IMG/VR virus record: IMGVR_UViG_3300042383_000185 | Span: 1-35,325 of that record | Strand: one strand, 5' to 3' | DNA length: 35,325 bases | DNA from: a virus | Shown here: positions 1 through 6,903 of the stretch, in pieces | Layout of the letters: every line of letters starts with the position of its first letter | Position numbering within the stretch: the stretch's first letter is position 1 | Made by a program: the position numbers and the translations under genes | The notes under the pieces: generated by a model | The model's input: the letters and a program-made list of their open reading frames with translations, nothing else | The model's database searches: none | What the model was told of the DNA's origin: nothing

Positions 1-222
1 GTACTTGGTGTACCACTTGCCGTCGATCTGCTCGACGCCAGCGTAGACGCTGAATTGGTAGCGGTCGCCGCCGGTGGCCTGCGGCCCCTCAAACACCACG
101 TCACCGCCGAAGTCGTTGATGATTTCTACGGTCAGCTGCGGTGGGAACCCGGTGTTGGGGAACAGCGCCCGGAACTCGCTGTGGGTGACCAGTGCGCCAT
201 CGGCGCGAAGTCGGATGTTCAT
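1..222 (-). CDS. Tail fibre assembly chaperone, copy A (C-terminal part missing at window edge)
   Basis: First 74 residues of the same protein that is complete at 33136-33642. The start at 222 has an AAGGAG ribosome site a few bases upstream and lies just after the stop of the DUF7483 tail protein (233). Only two base differences separate it from the other copy over this stretch; one changes Val to Glu in the sequence QLT(V/E)EIIND. The part carrying the tail-assembly-chaperone domain lies beyond the window edge, so the function is taken from the complete copy. The break in mid-gene at base 1, with the gene intact at the other end, is one reason to think the map is circular. Confidence 0.75.
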   Translation of the reverse strand, partial: MNIRLRADGALVTHSEFRALFPNTGFPPQLTVEIINDFGGDVVFEGPQATGGDRYQFSVYAGVEQIDGKWYTKY

Positions 223-232
223 GCTTTGCTCC

Positions 233-2200
233 TTATGCGATGGCGAGGTAGATGTAGGTTGCGCTGCTGACGTTGATGTTGCAGGTCGCCTCTTGGTTGA
301 CGACGATGCCTACGCTTGTCGGATCAACCGCGTCCGCGCTGGTCACTTCTGCTGCGGTGCTGTTTAGGCGCAGAGCAGGGTCTGCCGGTGCGGTAATGCC
401 GCGAGCCGAGTCGTAGACCCACCAATCACCGGTGGAGTCGGTGCGCTTCACAAGGAAGAACCGAGCGCCGCCAGTGAACCCGCAGTCGATGGTCTGGCTG
501 CTACCGTTGCCGGTGTATGAGCCGACCTTGCTGACGCCGGGGCAGGAGGCGAACAGGTAGGCCACATGAGTACCTCCAGACCCATTAACACCGCCACCGC
601 CATCTACTCTGAAAGTTGTTGATGTCGGCTGCGCCCATATACCGTCGCCGCCTGCATATGTAACAGTTGAAAGCGCCCAATCCAGATCTAAATATCCGGC
701 CCTATAGTTTGATGCGCCAAAATTTGAAAAAGCTCTCCAATTTGCAGCCGTGTCCCTCCGCTTAATTATTATCAATTCCGGAGTTACACTTAAATTGTGG
801 TCGACTGCTGTATTGTTAACGCCCGTCCCCCTATAGCAAACCACATCAAAGAAGCCGGGGGCTCGGCGAAAGTTCCAAAAAACATCGCTTAAAGAGCCCC
901 ACCAATTTGCCGCCCTAAACCCCGTATTATTCCAGCCCAAAGTTACTGCATTGGCCGTTGCTTCTGTGTTCGTACTTTGTGTAAACAAGTACCTCCCTGA
1001 TGCTGTTGCAGTTGTGCTGACTCCGCGCAGCCTATCGACCACATACCGCTCGTTACTAAGGTTCCGAACAGTGGCAATTTGCATATCTACTGGAAAGTCA
1101 GTGGTAATAACTTGCCCACCAGATGGCGTGACTGCCACAGGACTAAACACACTCGTCCCCGTCGTCGGAGTTTTCATCGGGCCGCGACGGATGGCGATGT
1201 ATATATATTCTCTGGAAGCACCTAGAATTGTTTGTGCGCCACTAGCAAAGCCTGTGGCGGTGGGAAACACATAATTACTATTGTTTGCTGCTTCTGCAGC
1301 GGAGGAATTTGGGGATAAGGTTGAGAATTGCTCATGTGCAAAGCCCCTCATCGTATCTACAACGTACCACGATTCCGGGAAATCTTGAGAAGTGCTTTTT
1401 AGCAAAAGCCATTGCGGTTCATACCCCAAAGACACCGAAAATTTACTAGAGGCATCGGTCGTAAAAGACCCACACGAAATCACATTGTCCGTACCCGTCA
1501 GGCCAAAGCCTCCTGCGTTGTGGGCGAAGAGGTAGGCGACGTATGTGCCGCCGTTAGAAGAAAAACTTTGAACATCAATTTGAGTTGTCGTGGCACCTAA
1601 CCACGGGCTAGATGCGGCAATACCAGGAAAAGTAGTTCCAGCAAATCCTTGATCGGTTTGCAATGTCCCAAAACCATTTGTCGAACGGTGCACCACAAAC
1701 CAGTTTCCTAAGCCGGTTGCGCTGGTCGCTTTAATGATTACGCATCCAGGCACAACACCAAGTGAATGCGAAATCCAATGTGGTGCTGCGCCAGTGCCAG
1801 TCCATGTGACAACATCAAAGAACTTCGGCTGCTTGCGGAATGTCCATGAGACGTAGTTGGTTCCGCTTGCATTGTTGCCGCCTACTCCAGTTCCGGTTCC
1901 CAAGGTGAAGCCTGTGGTACTAAACGCAGTTATTGCCTGCGTATAGCCTTGCTGCGAATTGGTCAGATTGGAATACAGCAGCGCGTTGTTCCCGGCTGAC
2001 CAACGGTTGGTATCAATCAGGATGTGATTGGAGGCGTTGTTTGTCCTGTCCTTGCCCCAAACCAACCCACCCTTGGTTGACAGATCAATCCCGTTGTTGA
2101 TGGTCAGGGAAGAGCCTGTTCCGGTGTAGAGCCACGTCGAAAACACGTCCTCGATAAACACCTGATCTCCAGAAACCTGCGAAGTGTTTGAGCTAAACAT
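233..2200 (-). CDS. Modular tail/receptor-binding protein of DUF7483 repeats, allele A
   Basis: A 655-residue protein made of about five tandem beta-rich repeats of the DUF7483 kind common in phage tail proteins. Repeat signatures include YTGNGSSQTIDCGF, ARFFLVKRT, WWVYDSARG and YIYLAIA near the C-terminus, and variants such as PQWLLLK, SWYVVDTMRG and YIYIAIRRGP further in. It starts at 2200 after GAGGTGA and lies 8 bases behind the fibre gene at 2209-4005, so the two are probably co-translated and may sit together at the tail tip. Compared with allele B at 33653-35325, residues about 93-134, 220-248, 335-354, 442-460 and 549-655 are nearly invariant. Residues about 135-219, 249-334, 355-441 and 461-548 are almost unrelated. 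The variable stretches are visibly richer in A and T than the rest of the genome. A receptor-binding or surface-exposed role is inferred from position and variability; no enzyme motif was seen. Confidence 0.8.
   Translation of the reverse strand: MFSSNTSQVSGDQVFIEDVFSTWLYTGTGSSLTINNGIDLSTKGGLVWGKDRTNNASNHILIDTNRWSAGNNALLYSNLTNSQQGYTQAITAFSTTGFTLGTGTGVGGNNASGTNYVSWTFRKQPKFFDVVTWTGTGAAPHWISHSLGVVPGCVIIKATSATGLGNWFVVHRSTNGFGTLQTDQGFAGTTFPGIAASSPWLGATTTQIDVQSFSSNGGTYVAYLFAHNAGGFGLTGTDNVISCGSFTTDASSKFSVSLGYEPQWLLLKSTSQDFPESWYVVDTMRGFAHEQFSTLSPNSSAAEAANNSNYVFPTATGFASGAQTILGASREYIYIAIRRGPMKTPTTGTSVFSPVAVTPSGGQVITTDFPVDMQIATVRNLSNERYVVDRLRGVSTTATASGRYLFTQSTNTEATANAVTLGWNNTGFRAANWWGSLSDVFWNFRRAPGFFDVVCYRGTGVNNTAVDHNLSVTPELIIIKRRDTAANWRAFSNFGASNYRAGYLDLDWALSTVTYAGGDGIWAQPTSTTFRVDGGGGVNGSGGTHVAYLFASCPGVSKVGSYTGNGSSQTIDCGFTGGARFFLVKRTDSTGDWWVYDSARGITAPADPALRLNSTAAEVTSADAVDPTSVGIVVNQEATCNINVSSATYIYLAIA
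566..1923 (-). repeat. Alternating conserved islands and hypervariable modules in allele A
   Basis: Comparing with 33988-35325 shows near-identical DNA islands at about 821-877, 1140-1197, 1458-1543 and 1800-1923. These are separated by modules of about 255-262 bases with little DNA similarity. Island starts are spaced about 319, 318 and 342 bases apart, matching one protein repeat of about 106 residues. The islands differ from one another in sequence, so each marks one specific junction. All are in the same orientation. Confidence 0.8.
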
Positions 2201-2208
2201 CAGTCACC

Positions 2209-4005
2209 TCACGCGCTGTAGTTCTGACCGGCGTTGCTGCCGTACCAGCGCGTGCCGTCGCAGGTGAAGACGTACTTGTCGGTTCTGCTTGCCGTCGAGG
2301 TTATCGTCGGCGCTGTGCCGCCCGGCCAACGGACAGCAGCAGGCCACGTCACCGTGCGCGAGCCGGTGCCGTCCTGGCGCAGCAGCAGCGTGAAACTCTC
2401 TCCGGCCGTCAGGGTGGGGAACGTGAACGTGCAGTTGCCCGTAAGCGTCAGGATCTGCACCGTGCCGGTAGCCAGCGAAATGGTGTAGGCCGTGCCGGTG
2501 TTGGCGGTGACCACGCCCTCGCGGTAGTCGCCGGCCAAGTCGAACACCGCCTGCGGAGAAGTCACCCCGATGCCTAGATTGCCGTTGAGGTAGTTGTCGG
2601 CCGTGCCGTCCATGTACAGGTTGTAGCGCCCGGTGCCCGCTGCCAGCGCTCCTCGGAACCCATAGTTGCTCGTGGCCCCCGTCATCGATGAGTCGGCCAC
2701 GAATCCGTACTGCGTAGTGACGGCAGATCCGGCGCCAAGTGTGGCCTGAGCAGCCTGATAGTGCGTTAGAGACCCAAGCGTGAACGCCGCAGCCTGAGTC
2801 CTGAGAACCGTTCGAAAATAAACACCGATGCCGGTCACATCCGATTGCAGAGTGCCGTCATTGACCACGCCAAACTGCGTTGTCGCGCCCGTCATTGCGT
2901 TAGCAATACGGATCTGGGCGTCGGTCTGCGCGGCGGCCCCAAGCGACAGCTTGGCATCGATGCGAAGCGGGCCAGTCATTGTGTCGCCGCCCTTGGCGAC
3001 ATATCCGGTGGCCGGCAGATAAGAAGCCACCCAGGCAGATCCGTTCCAGACCCGCATCTCGCCAGCCGTACTGTTGAAGTACAGCGCCCCGGTTAACAGC
3101 GCGTTGCCGTCGTTGTCCACCGTCGGGTTGCTGGTCTTCGGCCCCAGGTAGCGGTCATCGAAGCTGTCGAAGCTAGCGGCTGCAGAGGTGGCGCTGTTGG
3201 ACGCGGATGTCGCGCTTGCCGCTGCGGCCGTCGCGCTGCTCGCGGCATTGGTCGCGGAGGTCGAAGCCCCGCTGGCCGATGTCGATGCGTTGCTGGCGCT
3301 GGTCGCCGCAGCAGATTCCGAACTCGCCGCGTTGGATGCAGAGGTGGCCGCAGCCGCAGCGTCCACCATCAGGAACCACTTGGCCGCATCAGTGTTGGTG
3401 CTGATCGGCTGCGAGCCGCTCGAGGTGTGCTGCACCAGGCATTGCCAGATGTTGCTGTTGCTGGTGTCCTTGACGATGTCGCGGACGTAGTAGAGCGTGC
3501 TGGCCGCCCAGTTCCCGCGATTGGTGCCGATGGTGTCCGCGATGGTCGGGTTGCCATTGGCGTCGAAGCCCAGCGCCTTGCCGGCCCGCAGCGCTGCGCG
3601 AGGCAGCGTCATGTTGATGGTAGTCGGGTCAGTCTGCGGTGCCTGCAGCGCACGGCCCAGTCCCTCAGCATTCTGCTGCGAGAAGATGGTCTGCTGGTCG
3701 AGCTCGTTGTTGATGGTGTTGGCGAACAGGTCGCCGCCCGTCACGAAGTCGCTCAGGCGCTGGATGCTGCGGTTGCCGACGATGGCGATCTGCGTGGCCC
3801 CGGTCGGCGCGGCCGTCAATGTGATGCTGCCCGTGCCGTTGGCCGCAATGGTCACCGTGTAGTCTGTGGTCAGCGTCAGCAGCGCGTCGTCCCTGTAGAC
3901 CGCGATGTCGGTGTTCGCCAGGATCTCGAACGTGAACGCATAGGGGCCGGTGCCGCTCGCTGCGTATACCACTCGACGGGGGACATTGTTGATTGGCACG
4001 CCCAT
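2209..4005 (-). CDS. Tail fibre protein with T7 gp17-like N-terminus
   Basis: 598 residues. The first 150 or so (VPRRVVYAASGTGPYAFTF, then TDIAVYRDD, then RLSDFVTGGDLFANTINNEL) match the N-terminal region by which T7-type fibres attach to the tail. A carbohydrate-binding-like stretch follows (TLYYVRDIVKDTSNSNIWQC). Next come about 70 residues of Ala/Ser/Thr repeats (SATSASN, SAAA), likely a trimeric stalk, then YLGPKTSNPTVDNDGNALL and a beta-rich C-terminus ending KYVFTCDGTRWYGSN. The start at 4005 has GGAAGGA upstream. It follows the last internal virion gene after a 36-base spacer that holds a motif shared with the lysis leader. Fibre identity is strong; the receptor is unknown. Confidence 0.85.
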   Translation of the reverse strand: MGVPINNVPRRVVYAASGTGPYAFTFEILANTDIAVYRDDALLTLTTDYTVTIAANGTGSITLTAAPTGATQIAIVGNRSIQRLSDFVTGGDLFANTINNELDQQTIFSQQNAEGLGRALQAPQTDPTTINMTLPRAALRAGKALGFDANGNPTIADTIGTNRGNWAASTLYYVRDIVKDTSNSNIWQCLVQHTSSGSQPISTNTDAAKWFLMVDAAAAATSASNAASSESAAATSASNASTSASGASTSATNAASSATAAAASATSASNSATSAAASFDSFDDRYLGPKTSNPTVDNDGNALLTGALYFNSTAGEMRVWNGSAWVASYLPATGYVAKGGDTMTGPLRIDAKLSLGAAAQTDAQIRIANAMTGATTQFGVVNDGTLQSDVTGIGVYFRTVLRTQAAAFTLGSLTHYQAAQATLGAGSAVTTQYGFVADSSMTGATSNYGFRGALAAGTGRYNLYMDGTADNYLNGNLGIGVTSPQAVFDLAGDYREGVVTANTGTAYTISLATGTVQILTLTGNCTFTFPTLTAGESFTLLLRQDGTGSRTVTWPAAVRWPGGTAPTITSTASRTDKYVFTCDGTRWYGSNAGQNYSA

Positions 4006-4009
4006 TTGT

Positions 4010-4034
4010 CTTTCCTTCCGCTTGGGGATTGTAC
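4010..4034 (-). promoter_or_regulatory. Shared leader motif upstream of the fibre gene
   Basis: On the minus strand the spacer reads GTACAATCCCCAAGCGG followed by AAGGAAAG. A close relative, GTACAAATCCCAAGCGG then GAGAAAG, fills the spacer before the lysis genes at 33099-33122. Both lie in two of the very few true intergenic spacers of the leftward unit. TACAAT (4028-4033) resembles a sigma-70 -10 box, but no good -35 box is visible. It could be a promoter needing an activator or an RNA leader element. Confidence 0.45.
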
Positions 4035-4041
4035 GAAGAGG

Positions 4042-6903
4042 TTATGGTTTGTAGTAGAGGCCATTGGCCCGACGAAGCTCATCTAGCTCGAAGAGCCGCG
4101 CCTGCAGCAGCGGATCTTCAGATATCAGCTGCTTCTTGGCTGCGTCCATGTACTTGGAATGCACCGACTGCACCGTCTTCTGCTGTTCGTCCAGCGTCAG
4201 CAGCGCGAAGCCCGGCTGCAGCATCACGTCAGCGATGGCCTGCTTGGATGGCATCTCCTTGCCGTAGATGGTCAGCAGTCGGTTGTACTGCCAGGAATCT
4301 AGCTCGACGCCCTGCAGCTTTCGCTCGGGCATACCGACCGGCGATCCCATGCGCACCAGCGCGTCGTCCACCACCGAGAACTGCCCAGGGCTCACGCGAG
4401 TTGGGAGCACCATCTCGTAGGCCTTCCCGCGCCCTTGCTGGATGGGATCGCCCCACAGATTGAGTGAGGGTGGCAAGTCTTCGTTGAAGGCCGGCAGCCG
4501 CGAGCGGTAGCGGTTGAAAGCCTCGACGAAGCCGCGCACGCCCATCGGCAGGTCAGGGCTTGCGCGCACGTCCTTGGCCGTCGGGTCATACAGGCGTTCG
4601 ATGCTGGCCACCATGGAGCTATAGGCACCAGCCGGTGAGCCGCCAATCACGAAGCCGCCCAGCTGCTTGACCAGGCCGTCTACGATCTTCTTGCCGTCCA
4701 CCTCGCCCTGCTGATTGGTGCCGATGAGCTTGGTCACGTCGGCAATACCCTGCAGGTAGGGCTGCTCTTTGAGGTACTCGTACAGGCCGTAGGTCGCGCC
4801 CAGGAACACCTCTTCGACCTTGCCGGCGTCGGGCTCGTGCCGGGCGTATTCGGCGTAGTCGGCCGCGATGGCCAGCAGCGCCGACACCGGCTCGAGGCCT
4901 GCGTAGCTGTAGTAGCTGTCCCCGATCTTGAGCGAGTAGGGCTGCCAGCCGTCGCGCAACAGCGCCTCGCGGTCAGCCTTGCGGCCGGGGCCGCGCCCGG
5001 TGATGTGACCCTCGGTGGCCAGCGCGCCGAACGTCGCCAGGATCCCGGAGCCAAGCGTCACCTTGGCCAGGGCCATGTCGCGGTAGATGCCGCCCTTGGC
5101 GATCTCCTCGCGCCACACACTCGACAGCGGGGCGAACGGGGTGCGCTCCACTACCGCCAGGCCGATGTTGGCCGGCGTCTTGAAGAAGGGCACGATCACC
5201 TTAAGGGCAGGGTGATTGAAGACCTGCTGCAGCGACTTGAGCGCCGGGGGGAGCTCGCTGGTGAATGTGCCCTTCTGGGCGAACTGCATGGCCGCCTCAT
5301 CCAGGTCGCGGGGCGGGTTGGCTAGCAGGCCCTCGACCTCAACTAGCGCTTTGGCAGCGGCGTCGGTCTCGCTCATCCCGGCCTCGACACCCTCGCGGTA
5401 CACAGCCTTGCCACGACGGGTCACCTGGGTGTTGAGCTCCATACGGTAGAGCACGCCCTTGAAGAACTCATCCTCGGACATCAGCGCCCGGCCTGGCAGG
5501 GTGACGGCCGTGCCGTAGTAGTCGATGGCCTTGCCAAACCACTTGTCGGGCGAGATGTCGAAGGCGGCAGCGGAGATGCTCGGGGTGTCGAGCCCGCGCT
5601 GCATCTCGATCTTGCTCATCAGGTCGCTAGGCTGGCCGGTCTGCCAGGCGCGGCTGGCTAGGGTCAGGCCCTCGGTGATGCCGTTGCGCAGCGACTGCAC
5701 CATGGTCAGCGCTTCGTCGTAGGCCACCTTGTCGGCCTCGGAGCCGGGCACCAGGGCGCGCCAACTGCGCACGCTGTTGGGCAACACGTTGCTGTAGAAG
5801 GCAGCGATTAGGCGCTCGGGGATCTGGTACAGACCGAACGTCGCGTTGCCGATGATGTTCTTGGCGTGCGTGACCGGCGAGCTCAGGAGGCCGTTGATGT
5901 AGGTCGAGAACCAGACATCCTTGATGCCAGACAGCATCGACTTCTCGATCAGCTGGTTCTGAGCGGCGCGGGACTCAAGGGCCAGGTAGCTGCGCGCCAT
6001 GTCCGACAGCGCGTTGTCGCCACCGTACTCATCGAGCACCTGGCGCACCACTTGTGCGTTGCCGTCGCGGGGGATGCGGAACACCGCCAGGGCGCGGGCG
6101 GTCTCGGTCTGCATTCCCTTGACGCCCTTCTGCACCAGGCCGTGAAAGGCGATCTGCTGGCGCAGCCTCAGCTTGTCAACATCAGACGCCTGGCCGCTGG
6201 CCACCAGCTTGAACAGACCATCGAGCTCCTTGGCTGAGCTCTCGAGCACCTCGAGCGCCTTGTAGGTCTCGACGGCGCTGGGCAGCATCTTGCCGTCGTT
6301 GCCGATGAGTCGAGACAGGAAGGCCTCGGAGATACCGCTTTCCGCTGCTTTGGCCTTGATCTCATCGAACGTCACCGCCTTGGTCTTGATGCCCAGGGCG
6401 TCGGCCACACCGGCCACCACGCCGGCAGCGTCCTGCGTCTGGTAGCGCGCCAGGTTGAAAGGCTCGACGGGCACGTCCTCGCCCGGCCTAGGGCTAGGCT
6501 TGCCCACTAGCGCGCCCTGCTTCTGACGGCGCGAGACCGCAGCCTCGACCTGGCCGGCAACCTCCTTGCTGGCCTCTGGGATAAGCTTGAAGCGCCCGGC
6601 CTTGGCGGCTTCGCCAAGCACGTCATCGGTCAACCCAGGGATCAGCGCACGCTCGGCCTGCGGGGCCCGCTTGGTGACCGCCTTGCGGACAATGCCGCTG
6701 ATGATCTTGTCGCCCAAGCCAGCCATGAGCGTCGGGTCTTCGCCCATGCTCGGCGTGCCTAGTTCGCTGGTCGGCTCTTCTTCTGTCGGAGCCATCTCCT
6801 CGGCCGGCATCGGCTCGAGGGGCGCGTCTTGGATGGGGCCTGCGTCAGCCGGCGCGGCCGGCAGGATGCTGTCGAGGCGTTGAGAGAGGGGAGGGATGGC
6901 CAT
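4042..6903 (-). CDS. Large internal virion (DNA ejection) protein, T7 gp16-like position
   Basis: 953 residues, the last and largest of the internal-protein block before the fibre, which is where T7-type phages place gp16. The first 120 residues are acidic and proline-rich. The middle has a recognisable conserved phage core: STYINGLLSSPVTHAKNIIG, then GRALMSEDEFFKGVLYRMEL, then HPALKVIVPFFKTPANIGL, all with membrane-tending helices. The C-terminal part is helical and ends LFELDELRRANGLYYKP. No lytic transglycosylase motif was recognised, unlike T7 gp16. The ATG at 6903 overlaps the TGA of the preceding gene (TGATG). Probably carried in the capsid and injected; this rests on position and core similarity. 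Confidence 0.7.
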   Translation of the reverse strand: MAIPPLSQRLDSILPAAPADAGPIQDAPLEPMPAEEMAPTEEEPTSELGTPSMGEDPTLMAGLGDKIISGIVRKAVTKRAPQAERALIPGLTDDVLGEAAKAGRFKLIPEASKEVAGQVEAAVSRRQKQGALVGKPSPRPGEDVPVEPFNLARYQTQDAAGVVAGVADALGIKTKAVTFDEIKAKAAESGISEAFLSRLIGNDGKMLPSAVETYKALEVLESSAKELDGLFKLVASGQASDVDKLRLRQQIAFHGLVQKGVKGMQTETARALAVFRIPRDGNAQVVRQVLDEYGGDNALSDMARSYLALESRAAQNQLIEKSMLSGIKDVWFSTYINGLLSSPVTHAKNIIGNATFGLYQIPERLIAAFYSNVLPNSVRSWRALVPGSEADKVAYDEALTMVQSLRNGITEGLTLASRAWQTGQPSDLMSKIEMQRGLDTPSISAAAFDISPDKWFGKAIDYYGTAVTLPGRALMSEDEFFKGVLYRMELNTQVTRRGKAVYREGVEAGMSETDAAAKALVEVEGLLANPPRDLDEAAMQFAQKGTFTSELPPALKSLQQVFNHPALKVIVPFFKTPANIGLAVVERTPFAPLSSVWREEIAKGGIYRDMALAKVTLGSGILATFGALATEGHITGRGPGRKADREALLRDGWQPYSLKIGDSYYSYAGLEPVSALLAIAADYAEYARHEPDAGKVEEVFLGATYGLYEYLKEQPYLQGIADVTKLIGTNQQGEVDGKKIVDGLVKQLGGFVIGGSPAGAYSSMVASIERLYDPTAKDVRASPDLPMGVRGFVEAFNRYRSRLPAFNEDLPPSLNLWGDPIQQGRGKAYEMVLPTRVSPGQFSVVDDALVRMGSPVGMPERKLQGVELDSWQYNRLLTIYGKEMPSKQAIADVMLQPGFALLTLDEQQKTVQSVHSKYMDAAKKQLISEDPLLQARLFELDELRRANGLYYKP

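Larger units (their letters stand above)
1..1923. repeat. Overlap segment, copy A (pairs with 33421-35325)
   Basis: The first base of the window lines up with 33421 and position 1923 lines up with the last base, 35325. Both ends of the alignment are close to or fully identical and the middle is mosaic. The copies are 1923 and 1905 bases long because the variable modules differ slightly in length. This is not an exact terminal repeat. It looks like two alleles of one locus reached from both sides of a circular map about 33.4 kb long. Confidence 0.85.

Noticed and set aside
566-1923. Shufflon or invertible segments driven by the serine recombinase
   Set aside because: The islands are in direct orientation, differ from one another, and no silent module store or inverted crossover sites were found nearby.
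1-1923. T7-style exact direct terminal repeat
   Set aside because: The two end copies differ greatly in the middle; true terminal repeats are kept identical by replication and packaging.
233-2200. Diversity-generating retroelement acting on the tail protein
   Set aside because: No reverse transcriptase, template repeat or accessory gene was seen, and allele differences involve whole modules rather than adenine positions only.
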